A DNA stretch of 64,000 nucleotides from Malania oleifera. Its lineage: Eukaryota; Streptophyta; Magnoliopsida; Santalales; Ximeniaceae. The position numbers and the translations under genes were made by a program. Below are positions 1-10,708 of the stretch, piece after piece. The notes beneath the pieces are model-generated. The model was not told where the DNA came from. It was given only the letters and a program-made list of their open reading frames with translations, and ran no database searches. How positions within the stretch are numbered: position 1 is the first letter of the stretch; each line of letters starts with the position of its first letter. Where the stretch lies: contig NC_080422.1 in assembly GCF_029873635.1 (NCBI RefSeq), forward strand, positions 6,727,764-6,791,763, in the 5' to 3' direction.

Positions 1-408
1 CCAACACTTACCTACTGTTCTACTTACCTATCTAGTGCTGAGCCTCTCTGAAAAGCTATGGATACTTCTAACGTATCTTTGTCTCTAATTCCCATGATGC
101 TTCCTCCATTGCATGATTACACTAAGGTTATAGAGACCCAAAAAATATAATATTGAGAATAAATAAGAAAATGATGGAAAATGGGTTGGTGAAGAGAAAA
201 TCGGCGACAATTTTCTGGAGCATTAAGAAAATCATCGACGATTATATGGTTTTACCACAGCAGGGTAAGTGGGTAAACAGTAAAAACTAGGCCGATTAAA
301 GAGAAAATTGGCGACAGTTTCCTGAGAGCCTAAGAAAATCGGCGATGGTTTTCTCTACAGTACAGAAATAAAAGGGATCCCGCGAGCTTAATTTCTTTTA
401 TTAAACAA

Positions 409-414
<6 letters not shown>

Positions 415-488
<74 letters not shown>
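415..488. repeat. (CT)n microsatellite
   Basis: Uninterrupted CT dinucleotides over about 74 bases, placed just upstream of the likely transcribed part of the LTR. The same position in related LTRs is also CT- or GA-rich (31120, 39772, 45312). Confidence 0.98.
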
Positions 489-489
<1 letters not shown>

Positions 490-1194
490 AAACCTACGGC
501 TCTCTTACCCTCCTCTCTACGATTTCGCTCTGCCTTAGCCCAAATTGACGATCAAAAGATACCATGAAGTTCGTGGGAAGATTCTCTGCAACTTAACTGG
601 AGCAGATTTTCAATTTGGGGTTTCGAGGCACCACTCCAAAACTGAGGTAAGGGTGTTAAATATTGGTTTTAATTGTTAAATTGGAGTATTTGGGGCCTAA
701 GGAATACTAAATGATAATATTCTAGAGGTTGAGTTGATTTATTTGGGGAAAATATGAATTTCAGGCTTTTGAGCTGCGAACGCCATGGAACGTAGGATTT
801 AAGATGTTAGTGGACCTCCCAGTAAGTTAGGTAAGGGGAATAAATTATAACAGGCATTTTGAGAATTTCTGGTTGAATTGTTACGTGAAAATGAACATAT
901 GATATTTTTCCTGAAATTATTATGATATGAATATCAGATAAAATTGTGTGGCATATGAGTAATATTGAATTGGGATGTTTTGGAATTTGAAAGTTATGAA
1001 ATGATGAATTATATTTTATTAAGAAATGTTGAAATATGCGAAATGTGAAATATACTATTATGAGAATGGAATGTATATTGAAAAGATGAGAAAGAAACAG
1101 AAAATGTTGAGAACATTGAAATGTGATATATATCATTTTAACAGAAAATGTTGAGAACATTGAAATGTGATATATAACATTATAAGATGAGATA

Positions 1195-1515
1195 TGAGTA
1201 TTGAAATGTGAAAAAGAAAATATGAATATTGCAATGTGAATACTGCAATGTGAAATGTGAATACTAGAATATGAATATTGCAATGTGAATACTACAATGT
1301 GAATGTGGAAATGTGAATACTGAAAATGTGAAAATTGCAATGAGAATTCTACAAATTGAATACTAAAATGTGAATATGGGAAATGTATAAATTGTAATGA
1401 GAATTTTGCAATTTGAATACTGCAATGTGAATACTGAAAATGTGAAAATTGAAATGTGAATACTAAAAATGTGAAAATTGCAATGAGAATACTATAATGT
1501 GAATACAAAATATAA
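1195..1515. repeat. Degenerate short tandem repeat (gaatactgcaatgt-like)
   Basis: A run of imperfect 10-22 base units built from 'gaatactg', 'aatgtgaa' and 'aaaattgcaatg'. It lies inside the LTR-only insertion and creates a long but meaningless open frame on the minus strand. Confidence 0.85.
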
Positions 1516-2046
1516 ATGATGTAAATGTGAAAATGATAACCGTGATAGAGTAATTGTGATAGAAAGCATGGTACCGATGCTAGTGGATGAAAAGTGCAAC
1601 CACACGGTCTCATGGAGAGTGTGGCGTGGCAGTCAAATGAGCTAGTGAGAAGGGTAGTTTTTCTCCCTGGAGTCCAAACCAGGGTTGGGCAAGCCATTTG
1701 TACTACAAACAGGTATATGGATTATTTATTTTGATCTAACCGGGTACACCAATCGCGGTTTAGATCCAGCCTTCGAGCCGCACAACCTCGACCATGGAAG
1801 GAAGCATGACATGGAGAATATCCTCTGGGCAATCATGCATTACAGACACGCATATATTGGTTACCAAGGACACTCATGTGCTAGATGATGAAATGAAAAT
1901 GAAAGAGAAAAGAAAGAGTGTGAGTTTAATAACATAAATAAATAAGGCGAAGTAAAACTCTTCGCTTGAGGGCTTACTGAGTAAGGTGAGTGCCCTGATA
2001 AGTATCAATTATAGTCGTACCTGAGTTAATCGAGCAGGGTTACAAA

Positions 2047-2058
2047 TGATATCAGAGC
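2047..2058 (+). other. Primer-binding-site-like motif (initiator Met tRNA)
   Basis: TGATATCAGAGC differs at one base from the usual TGGTATCAGAGC and follows 'gggttaca' by two bases, as a PBS would follow an LTR. It sits inside the LTR-only insertion rather than in front of gag, so either the LTR ends at 2044 and a short leader is attached, or the motif is part of the LTR. Confidence 0.45.
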
Positions 2059-2128
2059 ATAGGGGAGCTACAAGTATGGGCGTGTAATCTCCTCTATCCT
2101 CGGGAATTTTCGCTGATAAATATAGGTT

Positions 2129-2945
2129 ACGTTGTTTCTAGGAGTGAAACCACCTGCTAAAGGGCCATATCGTATGGCGCCTCCAGAGCTAGCAGAATTA
2201 AGGAAGCAACTTGATGAGTTATTGGAAGTGGGATATGTTCGCCCTTCCAAAGCACCATTCGGAGCACTAGTGTTGTTTCAGAAGAAACATAATGGGAGCT
2301 TGCAGATGTGTGTAGACTACCGCGCGCTTAACAAGGTGATAGTGCGCAACAAGTATCCTATTCTGTTGATTGCTGATTTGTTGGAACAATTGAGTCATGC
2401 CAAGTACTTCACTAAACTTGACTTGAGGTCAGGCTACTATCAAGTGAGGATTACTGATGGGGATGAGCCGAAGACTATTTGTGTGACATAGTATAGGGCA
2501 TATGAATTCTTGGTGATGCCATTCGGGTTGACGAATGTGCCTACAACATTTTGTACCTTTACGAACCAAATTTTTTGTGAGTACCTTTACAATTTTGTCG
2601 TGGTATACGTGGATTATTTTGTTGTCAACAGTTCCACTTTGGAGGAACATAAAGAGCATCTTAGAAGGTGTTTGACAGGCTGAAGAGGAACAATCTGTAT
2701 GTGAAGAAAGAGAAGGCTCTTTCGCTTAGCAGAGCATCAAATTCCTTGGTTATGTGATTGAACAAGGTTATATCAGGATGGATATGGAGAAGGTAAGGGC
2801 AATTCAAGAATGGAAGATCCCAACAACAGTGAGGGGGTTGTGTTCCTTTCTTGGCCTTGCCAACTACTACAGGAAGTTCACAGAGGGGTATTCACGGAGA
2901 ACGGCTCCTATGACAGAAATACTGAAGAAGGGTCATGGGTTGAAC
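2129..2945 (+). pseudogene. Gypsy A reverse transcriptase (broken)
   Basis: RT palm and fingers of element A. Visible motifs are the KPPAKGPYRM start, [32 protein letters not shown] and MPFGLTN. The catalytic box reads YVDY at about 2608 where gypsy elements have YLDD, so the second catalytic aspartate is lost. There is an in-frame stop after KTICVT (about 2488) and a frameshift near 2670-2720. The frame resumes at 2754 with the thumb/connection segment ([11 protein letters not shown]). It would have synthesised cDNA in the cytoplasmic virus-like particle; this copy cannot. Confidence 0.92.
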
Positions 2946-3590
2946 TGGACAAAGGAGTGCCATGGAGCCTTTGATGACTTTGAAGGATGCCATGATGAGA
3001 GATCTAGTACTTGCTCTTCTGGATGTCATGAAACCCTTTGAAGTGCAGACAAATGCATCAGACTTCGCCCTTGGAGGAGTCTTGGTACAAGAGGGACATC
3101 CTGTTGCATACGAAAGCCATAAGTTTAGTGAAGTAGAGTGGAAGTACACAACTCAAGAGAAGGAGATGCTAGCGCTGATACATTGTATCCTCGTGTGGAG
3201 GCATTACTTACTTGGGTCAAGGTTTGTGGTGAAAACAGATAACTCAGGGGTTAGCCATTTCTTCACACAACCAAAGTTGACACCCAAGTAAGGCCGATGG
3301 TAGGAATTCTTGGCAGAATTTAATTTTTCCTTTGAGCACAAGGCGGGGCGATTGAACCAAGTCATGGATGCACTGAGTAGAAAGGTCGAGCTGGCGGCCT
3401 TACAAATGGTAGCACCTTTGACTGTGAGTGTTGTTACCACAACGATGTGGGAGCGCATCAAGGAGAACTTAGCCAAAGATCCAGTTGCACAGAACTTAAT
3501 GAAGCTTACCGAAGAAGGGAAGGCACAACAGTTCTGGATGGAAGATGGATTGCTAATGACCCATGGTAACCGACTCTTTGTTCCATGAGC
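2946..3590 (+). pseudogene. Gypsy A RNase H and connection
   Basis: The RNase H core is readable from about 3040 to 3290: DASDFALGGVL-type motif (here NASDFALGG, first Asp changed to Asn), YTTQEKEMLALI, VWRHYLLG and VKTDNSGVSHF. It is interrupted by a frame change near 2980 and a stop at 3289. It continues as the usual linker towards integrase (DALSRKVELAAL at about 3370). This domain normally degrades template RNA during cDNA synthesis. Confidence 0.9.
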
Positions 3591-3599
3591 TAGTGATCT

Positions 3600-4300
3600 A
3601 AGTAAGACATTGTTGAAGGAATGTCATAATACCATGTGGGCTGGACATCCAAGATGGCAGTACACTTTGGCCTTATTGAAGCAAGGGTACTACTGGCCAC
3701 ACATGCGTGAGGATGTGGTTGATTATACCCAAACTTGTCTCACTTGCCAACAAGACAAGGTGGAGCGGAGGAAATTGCATGACTGTTGGAGCCCCTACCA
3801 ATACTGTCCAAACCGTGGGAAAGTGTCTCATTGGACTTCATCACCAATCTGCCCAGAGTGGGAGATGCAGGGTCTATACTTGTTATTATAGATAAGTTTT
3901 CAAAGTATGGTACATTCATAGTCGCACCAAAGTACTATTCGGTAGAGGAGACAATACAGTTGTTTTTCAATTGTGAAATATTAGGGTGTTCCCTAAGACA
4001 TTGTTAGTGATCGAGACTCAAGATTCACCGAAAAATTTTGGACAGAACTTTTCAGAATCCTCAGTTCACAACTTGAAATCTCATCGAGTTACCACCCACA
4101 GACAGATGGATGGGCGAAGAGATTAAATGAGCTACTAGAAGAGTACTTGCGCCATTTTGTAAACGCCAACTAGAAGAATTGGATGCAACTACTTGATGTG
4201 GCTCGGTTCTGTTTCAATACCCAAAAGAGCTCAACAACCAACATTAGCCCTTTTGAGCTTGTTACAGTCCAGTAGCCGCTATTACCTCACACAATGGATG
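3600..4300 (+). pseudogene. Gypsy A integrase (broken)
   Basis: The N-terminal zinc-binding part is clear (ECHNTMWAGHP then CLTCQQDK, an H-H-C-C arrangement, 3610-3770). The catalytic core starts at about 3786 (PWESVSLDFI, VIIDKFSKYG). Frameshifts near 3780 and 3985 scatter the rest over other frames, with SDRD-like and TDG-like remnants near 4010-4110. The domain would insert cDNA into the chromosome; this copy is dead. Confidence 0.88.
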
Positions 4301-4906
4301 AGTCGTACAAAGGCAAGAGTCCCAAGGCGTACATTTTCACCAAAGAATGGAGACAAAATGTTGAAATTGCCCGAGCCTACTTGGAGAAAGCTACTAAGTA
4401 GATGAAGAAGTGGGTAGATCAAGGGATAAGACCGTAGCACTTCAACGTAGGTGACTTGGTGCCTTTTAAGCTCAATTCTAAATAGGTCAGGTCACTACGA
4501 GGGCAAGATAGGAGACTACTTCACAAATATGAAGGACCAGTCCCCATCTTGGCCAAATTCGGGAAGATCTCCTACAAAATCAACCCTCCGACTTGGATGA
4601 AAGTGCATCATGTGTTTCACGTCAGCTGCGTCAAGTTGTACAATGTCGACACCGATGATCCTAGCAGAAGTCAGTCAACTAGAGCAGAAGTGAGTACAGT
4701 TCAACCTGACAAACGTGAAGTTGAAGATATCCTTGCATACAGAAAGTTCATATCTTCAAGGAAGAAGTGGCAAGAGTTCTTAGTGAAGTGGAAAGGCCTT
4801 AGTGATGAAGAAATTAGCTAGATTTCTACGAAAGATATGCAACCATTCGTGGACAAAGTTGAAGTGTACCTAGCGTCAAAGTCTACAAGGACGTTGACAG
4901 CATAAG
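4301..4906 (+). pseudogene. Gypsy A integrase C-terminus and chromodomain
   Basis: After a degraded segment, 4549-4821 gives the conserved GPV-ILAKFGKISYKI, WMKVHHVFHVSCVKLY and then a chromodomain-like tail (EFLVKWKGLSDEE, ending in a stop at 4819). Chromodomains in chromoviruses steer integration by binding modified histones. The coding end lies about 10 bases before the polypurine tract, as expected for a complete gypsy pol. Confidence 0.88.
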
Positions 4907-4916
4907 TGGGGGAGAA
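4906..4916 (+). other. Polypurine tract of gypsy A
   Basis: Purine-rich 'gtgggggagaa' immediately before the LTR start TGTCATGAGC. It is the plus-strand primer site for reverse transcription. Confidence 0.85.
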
Positions 4917-5436
4917 TGTCATGAGCTAAACTTGTTTAGGGCATTATGCCTGCATGTGACCACTTGCCTCTTGTGTTTGGGATGGGTTTCCATCATATAA
5001 ATACTAGTGTAGGGTTATTTTCCAGTATTTATTTCATTGTATGCCAAAAAAGGCAGTAAGACTCCTTGGTCACTTTGATGTTTCCTTGTGCCAGAGTGAG
5101 AATGACCTAGAAAGCTCTTTAGGGGAGGGTGAGTGTTCATCAGTCATTGTAAAACTCACTAGCTTTTGTCAACATGTTTAGCCTACTTGCCTCCCTCGTA
5201 AGTAGACAATGTCAACAGAGGTGTTGTTTATGAATTATGTTTGCTTCAATGTTTACTGCTTGCTTGCCACGACTTTCATGAATTGATTACTATTTCCGTT
5301 GCTATTTGAATGAATGCTAATGAAAGTGTTTCATAGATGAATGTTGCTAAACGATAGGCTGACCAATTAAGCAAGAGTGCTTTAGTTAGCGCCGCACGAG
5401 CCTTCGCAAGGGTGAGAAAATAGTCGGACTGTGACT
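4917..5436 (+). repeat. 3' LTR of gypsy A
   Basis: Starts TGTCATGAGC directly after the polypurine tract. Internal segments recur in reverse complement at 7200-7432 and 50200-50490, which defines the family. The right end is placed near 'cggactgtgact' (5425-5436); the final CA is not visible, so the end is approximate. Immediately to the right begins the host-gene-derived segment. Confidence 0.75.
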
Positions 5437-5499
5437 CCAAATGTGCTAGAGAGTAGCTAGACAAAGCCAGAACAAAGAAAATCAGAGTCCAAACTCAAA

Positions 5500-6307
5500 A
5501 GTGAGCTTCGAGCATCTCTTCTCCAATCGGCCACCACTGTTGACCAGAAAGCTACCGTGGACGGCCTCGAGTGTTGCTCTAGTAGCTCTTCGGCACCTAT
5601 TGCCATTTCACATCCTATTTCCCACATTCGCCCAACGTTTTGGTCGAGCAATGGAGGTCAAACCCGTCCTCGTTGATCTGAAGCCCACTGATGTCGAGAA
5701 TCAGAGCATTTTAGATCTCCTATCTAACCTCAAGTTCGCGTTCCAGCCAATAGATTTCTAAATGGTTGAGCAGATCTTGGTCTCCAAAGAAAAGAAGCAC
5801 AAACGCAAGAAGGAGGAGTTTGAGGCTAGAGTAGAGGAGGTCATGAGCGATCTTCACCAAAAGATCCAAAAAAAAATGAAAGAGTTCAAACATATAGAGG
5901 AGAAATATGGAGAACTAGAAGAGAAGAATGGATAACTGGGGCTCAGTAAATGCTTGCTTGAGGATAAACTATATGAAGACGGTGAAGAGACGATCATTCG
6001 CTTGTGAGAGAATAACAAAGTAATGAGCGATAGAGAGAAGAGGGCTGAGGTGAGATGCAAGAGGTTATCGGAGTCTTCGAGGAGTTCTGGTTAAGGTGGG
6101 AAGTAGGCTATTTCTTATGTGAAGAATAAGATGAAGGATTTGAAATGCGGGAAGTCAAGAGCCAAGACTGAGGTTGAAACTTGGAAGAAGTGGTTTGTGG
6201 AATTAGAGAGTAGGGTTTTGCACTTGGAAGAGGATACAACTGTGTTAATGAGGGAGGAAGATATGTTAGAAAAAACAGAGGCCGAAGTACGCGTGCAAAG
6301 GTTTAAG
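5500..6307 (+). pseudogene. Decayed copy of a host coiled-coil gene, first exon
   Basis: Paralogue of the exon at 48938-49364. Both have the same upstream segment, an ATG in 'gagcaatggaggtc' (here 5651), the MEV.P.LVDLKP start, MVEQILVS and the coiled-coil block KNKMKDL to EEDT. Both end at the same splice-donor-like GGTTAGT (6307/6308). This copy has at least five in-frame stops (near 5758, 5931, 6004, 6092 and 6106). It also has roughly 230 bases of extra coiled-coil coding in the middle that the downstream copy lacks, so the ancestral protein was probably longer. Function unknown. No second exon is present near it. Confidence 0.8.
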
Positions 6308-7049
6308 GTTAGTTGAATTGTGTTTTACCCTCTTTAATTTTTTTAAAGGTAATATTTAAGAGTATGGATTTGGGTCATAAATTTGAATTTGGATGAAAGA
6401 CGATATAATTTTTCCAAATCTATATAAATCCAAATTCAAGCTCCCAAAGGCAGGTTGAGAGTTTCTCTATTTTGCTCTGGTCCTAATGGTTCCCAAATTC
6501 AATCTAGTATTGCATACACTGAATTAGTTAATGAGAATTCGAGTGGTAATTAGCCATCAGGCTTAATTTAAATGAGGAGTTGGTGAATTTATTTTTTTTG
6601 GGTAAAAGGGTCTTACACACGCCATCACTCAAAGGAGTGGTTTGAATAGATTTATCTTTTCTTGGGTTCGTCCCTTTTTATAAAGATGAGCTTTCATGGT
6701 GGTTATGGACTAATGGGTAGTTTCTTCCATGTCATTTGTTCCATAGTGGATTTTTTAGTGTACTAATTTGTCTTCCTATAATCAAAGGAATGAACTCCTT
6801 TAAGAGTCTTAAGTGAATCATCAGGATGTCTCCTTATTTGATATTATTTCAGACTTTGAAGTACAAAATTTATTTCTTTTCTATTCTTCCAAAACAATTG
6901 GGTTCGAAGTTTGGAATTAAAACCTAACATGAGCAAGGTTTTAATATTCACCAACAAGAAAGAAACTAATCTAATTAAACTACAATACTTTCATACTTAT
7001 ATTAACATCCCAATCAAAACATAATAAAAAATTTTCACATCACATATTA
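6308..7049 (+). other. Intron remnant of the decayed gene copy
   Basis: Non-coding. It matches the sequence after the exon at 49365-50030 segment by segment (for example 'cacgccatca', 'ggatttatcttttcttggg' and 'gagctttcatggtggttatg'). It holds a MITE-like insertion at about 6355-6460 that the other copy lacks. Confidence 0.75.
6355..6460. mobile_element. MITE-like insertion in the intron remnant
   Basis: About 100 bases rich in 'ggatttgg' and 'ccaaatc', present here and absent at the same place in the paralogous intron (after 49400). Read in reverse, its end (ctgcctttgggagcttg) resembles the end of the MITE-like insertion at 56005-56110. Boundaries are approximate and no clean target repeat was found. 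Confidence 0.45.
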
Positions 7050-7432
7050 TCACATGCCAAATACTTAACACCATGTAAAGAGCAGTGCAAGAATAGTTCT
7101 AGCACACAAGTTTAACTAGTGAAGTAAACCAAAGATACACTGCATGAACAAGTTTACTGGAATCAAGTTGTGAGCAATGGTGAAAGCAAACCCAAGGCAA
7201 GTGATAAATTGTAAAGTGATGCAATTCATATTGTCACACTTTTGTACGTGATGTGTATTTAGCAAGGGAGGCTAGTAGGCTAAACATGTTTTCAATAACT
7301 AGTGAGTTTATTAGATTGATGAATGTTAATCCTTCCCTATTCTCACTAGTCGAGTAGGAAACAACAATGTGATCGTGGAGTCATACTTCTCTTTTCACAA
7401 AGGCTTTATTCTACCAAATGAATAAGCCTACA
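7050..7432 (-). repeat. Gypsy A-family LTR fragment, reverse orientation
   Basis: Reverse complement of the gypsy A LTR; compare 'ggaggctagtaggctaaacatg' near 7266 with the LTR near 5180. It closely parallels 50040-50411. The LTR start and any internal part are missing here: the match stops at 7432. Confidence 0.75.
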
Positions 7433-7472
7433 TTTTGTTCACAACGGAACTGTGATATTCCAACCAATCAAG

Positions 7473-7533
7473 ATACCATTTATATGATTTGCTCATATTT
7501 GGTGGCATGTGATTACCATATTATAAATGGTAT
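7473..7533. repeat. 12-bp perfect inverted repeat
   Basis: ATACCATTTATA (7473-7484) and its exact reverse complement (7522-7533) with a 37-base loop. It may be a hairpin remnant of a small transposon; nothing else supports this. Confidence 0.5.
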
Positions 7534-7633
7534 TATAATTTTTCAGGAATGAGACAATGAATGAAAAAAAAAAACCAAAAAGACCAAAATTCCCTCCTCC
7601 TTTTTTTAAAATTTCAGAGTGTATCTAAGTATC

Positions 7634-8114
7634 TGTTAGGGATCTAAGAACAATAATCACACACACAAGTAAAATAATCACACAAAATAAGAACACCAGA
7701 TTTACGTGGTTCGGTCTAATATGACCTACGTCCACGGAGCACACCAAATATACCATAATCTGGGAGAAAAATAAAAGGAGGAGACACACACTCAACTCAA
7801 CTCTTCTCACACTTTTCTCTCTCTCACCTTCAGCACTCTCACACTCCTCGCTCACTCTCTTCACTTGCACTCTTCACACAATACAAATGTTCTTATTTAT
7901 AGATACATAGGATAGATATAGAAGGAAAGGAGTTATTGCATTCTAATGGATAATGAGCATATGGTTTTTAATGGATTATTTGAGCACGTGATAATTGTGT
8001 TTTTTGATGGAATGAATTTTGCACGCTTATTCTCCTCCGTTGCAGCTCATCCTCTTCAAGGCGTTTCCATTTTCTTCGTTTCCATATTTTCTCCATTTCC
8101 ATTTCAGCTTAACA
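7634..8114 (-). repeat. 3' LTR of copia B
   Basis: 481 bases, TGTTAGGGATC to CTTAACA, matching 12677-13155 throughout. It carries the 'tttacgtggttcgg' and 'cctacgtccacggagc' motifs seen in many plant copia LTRs, also present in the solo LTR at 14369. Confidence 0.95.
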
Positions 8115-8125
8115 ATCTCCCACTT
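8115..8125 (-). other. Polypurine tract of copia B
   Basis: On the minus strand AAGTGGGAGAT directly precedes the 3' LTR. Confidence 0.8.
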
Positions 8126-8182
8126 GGAGACGGAGATTCTATCTCAACCAGTATATAGATAATGATGTGCTTAAATCTGTCT

Positions 8183-8692
8183 TCAAGTATGAAGACCAAC
8201 TGAAGTTGAGCACAACTTTAGTTTCTCTGTAGTCACCACCTTTGTCAACATATCTACCGAATTCCTACTACCTTGTGTTTTTTCTAATGTCAATGCTCCA
8301 TCCTCTAATAGAGATCTAATGAAATGATAACGTAATCTAATGTGTTTGGTTCTAGAATGAAATGTAGAGTTTTTTTCCAGATGTATTGCACTCTGACTGT
8401 CACTATGCAAAACATTTCTTTCCTGCTTTATTCCGAGTTCTGTTAACAAACCTTGAAGCCAAATCATTTCTTTACTGGCTTCTGTCACTGCTACATACTT
8501 AACTTTTGTAGTGGATAAAACAACAATCTTCTGTATCTGTGACATCCAACTAACAGCTGTTGTGCCAATAGTGAACACATATCCGGTGGTGCTTCTGTGA
8601 TGATTAATTTCACATACAAAATCAGCATCAACATATCCTTGAATTTTCAAATCTTCTTTGCCGAAACATAGACACTTATCAATAGTGCCCAT
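8183..8692 (-). pseudogene. Copia B RNase H
   Basis: About 170 codons open. Shows GYVDADFVCEINHHRSTTGY, a VSW motif, LSTTKVKYVAVTEASKE, HSDSQSAIHL and FHSRTKHIRLRYHFIR, the typical copia RNase H with its acidic residues. Some substitutions are unusual (STTKVKYVA where STTEAEYVA is usual, so the catalytic Glu is changed). It ends 68 bases before the polypurine tract. Confidence 0.93.
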
Positions 8693-8699
8693 GTGGATA

Positions 8700-9851
8700 T
8701 CTCAAAATCTACTTCACTGCTTCCCAATAAGTCTTCCCTGGTTTTGACATAAACCTACTGACAGCTCCCACTGCTTGACTAATGTCTGGTCTGGTACCAA
8801 CCATGACGTACATGAGACTTTCAATGACTGAGGCGTAAGGTACCTTAGCCATAAAGTCCTTCTCTTCATCTGTCTGGGAAGCCTAATCCTTGGAGAGATG
8901 AAAGTGACCAACATAAGGCGTTTTTATTGTCTTGGCACTGTTCATGCTGAATCTCTGTAAAACACGACTAATATACTCCGACTGAGATAACCGCAACGTT
9001 CCCTATTGCTTATCTCTGGAGATCCACATCCCAAGTATCTGCTTGGCTGAACCCAAGTCCTTCATGTCAAACTCCTCTGACATTTGTTGCTTCAATTTTC
9101 TGATTTTTCCTATATCTGGTCCTACAACTAGCATGACATCGACATATAACAATAATATGATATAGTTAGAATGATACCTCTTGAAGTAGCAATAGTGGTC
9201 AGCATTGCACTTCTGAAAATCTTTTCTGCGCATAAAGCTGTCAAATTTTCTGTACCATTGTTTGGGAGCTTGTTTGAGACCTTACAAGCTCTTCTTCAAT
9301 CTGCACACAAGATCAACTTTACCTTTTACTAAGAATCCTTCTAGTTTGTGCATGTAAATCTCCTCATCAAGATCACCGTGAAGAAATGTTGTCTCTGCAT
9401 CCAACTGCTCAAGATGTAAGCCCTCTGAGGCAACAATACTCAAGACTGATCTAATGGTTGTTAACTTTACAATCGGTGCAAAAATGTCAGTGTAGTCAAT
9501 TCCTTCCTTCTGCTCGAAGCCTTTGACTACCAATCGAGTTTTGTATCTCTTGGATCCGTCATGCTCCTCTTTGATCCTGTATACCCACTTGTTGTGAATA
9601 ATCTTCTTACCTTTGGGCAACTTAGCTAGATCCCACGTTTTATTGGAGTTGAGGGACTTCATGTCATCCTTCACTGCAAGCTCCCACTTACTCAAGTCTC
9701 CCGCTTGACATGCTTCATCATAGCATTTGGGTTCTTCTCCATTTGTAAGAAGTAAATAATTCATATATCTCTTATTTGGTACATGCTGCCGAGAAGATCT
9801 CCTAAACTCCGGAGCTAGAGTAGGAGACGGTGGTGTGACGTTCTGCTTCAT
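8700..9851 (-). pseudogene. Copia B reverse transcriptase (broken)
   Basis: Starts in the pre-RT linker (RRSSRQHVPNKRYMNY) and continues through NKWVYRIKEEHDGS, LVVKGFEQKEGIDYTDIFAP, QLDAETTFLHGDL, LKQAPKQWYRKFD and the catalytic loop. The loop reads YVDV at about 9142 where YVDD is required, so the second Asp is replaced by Val. Stops occur near 9280, 9000 and 8883. The region 8714-8914 is also open in a second frame that is not the coding one. Confidence 0.93.
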
Positions 9852-9922
9852 AGGTTCCTCTGCCTGAGAATTCTTGGTGTTTCGCTATTGTGTCCTGACA
9901 CCTTCGAGGACATCATCCAAGT

Positions 9923-10640
9923 TTACATAGGTTGTTTCATTTTGAACTGGTTCTGCGGGTTCTGTTGGTTATGTTGTGTGTTTGTCTTTGTAGTCACCTT
10001 TTCATTAAAGATCACATCTTTGCTTCTAATCACCTTCTTGTTTTCATCATCCCAAATGCGATACCCATACTCATCTTCACCGTAACCGATGAAGGTGCAT
10101 TTCTGGGACTTTGGATCAAGCTTGTTTCTGACATGATCATTAACGTGCATATATGCTACACAACCAAAAACTTTCAAATGTGAAAGCCTCACCTCTTTTC
10201 CGCTCCATACCTCTTCTGGTAGATTATTGTCCAATGGTACTGATGGACTCCTATTAATCAAGTATGCTTCTATATTGACTGCTTCTGCTGAGAACTGCTT
10301 TGGTAAGCTTGACTGCATACGCATGCTTCTGGCTCTTTCAGTCAATGTTTGGTTCATCCGCTCAGCTACGCCATTGTGCTGAGGCGTACCTGGCACAACT
10401 CTTTCCATCCTGATACCATGCTCATAGTATAATTTCTTGAACCCAGTGTCATCATACTCACCACTGTTATCAGTCCTCAACTTCTTGATTTTCAAACCAA
10501 TTTCATTTTCAACCATTGCTTTCCAAATTTTAAAAGCATCAAAGACATCAGATTTGTATTTCAGGAAGTAAATGCATACCTTCTGAGAATGGTCGTCAAT
10601 AAATGTCACAAAGTAATTCCTTCCACCTAGGGATGATACG
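9923..10640 (-). pseudogene. Copia B integrase core
   Basis: Open from 10609 to 9923. The catalytic D-D-E residues all appear: TFIDDHSQKV, RTDNSGEYDD and HNGVAERMNQTLTERAR. This is followed by the C-terminal copia block (HLKVFGCVAYMHV, FIGYGEDEYGYRIWD). This domain is the best preserved part of the element. It is separated from the upstream domain by a stop at about 10706. Confidence 0.94.
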
Positions 10641-10708
10641 ATTGTCGGTCCCCATACAATTGAGTGGACTAGTTCAAGTCTCTCCTTCTTTGGGGTACTA
10701 GTGAATGT

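Larger units (their letters stand above)
129..2123 (+). mobile_element. LTR-only insertion in gypsy A (Tekay-like LTR family)
   Basis: About 2.0 kb with no coding capacity, inserted between the protease-RT linker and RT of element A. The left end (about 129-139) resembles the TGTAACGACCC start of the LTRs at 30795 and 39374 with transition changes. Internal landmarks match the same family: a CT tract before the transcribed part, a short conserved segment near 640-660, and the 'ccttcgagccgcacaacc' motif near 1771. The flanking short repeat reads AGGTT or AAGGT/TAGGT (about 124-129 and 2123-2128), so the exact ends are uncertain by a few bases. A primer-binding-site-like motif lies at 2047, 76 bases before the right edge, which is odd for a solo LTR. 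Confidence 0.7.
1..5436 (+). mobile_element. Ty3/gypsy element A, 3' part (protease-RT linker to 3' LTR)
   Basis: Remains of a Ty3/gypsy (chromovirus-type) retrotransposon cut by the window start. In order it shows the linker before RT (1-129), reverse transcriptase, RNase H, integrase with HHCC and core, a C-terminal chromodomain, a polypurine tract (about 4906-4916) and an LTR starting TGTCATGAGC at 4917. An LTR-only insertion (129-2123) separates the linker from RT. The frame runs on across it when one copy of the short target repeat is removed. Several stops and at least three frameshifts make it inactive. LTR pieces of the same family recur in reverse orientation at about 7050-7432 and 50030-50490. 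Clade not assigned; gypsy identity is certain. Confidence 0.9.

Noticed and set aside
807-1697. 296-codon open frame on the minus strand
   Set aside because: It lies in a degenerate 'aatgtgaatac' tandem repeat inside an LTR. The translation is low-complexity (Phe/Ile/His/Ser) with no motif.
8714-8914. 66-codon frame in copia B read as a separate protein
   Set aside because: The true RT text is in another frame of the same strand (with motifs VPYASVIESLMYVMVGTRPD). This frame only shadows it.
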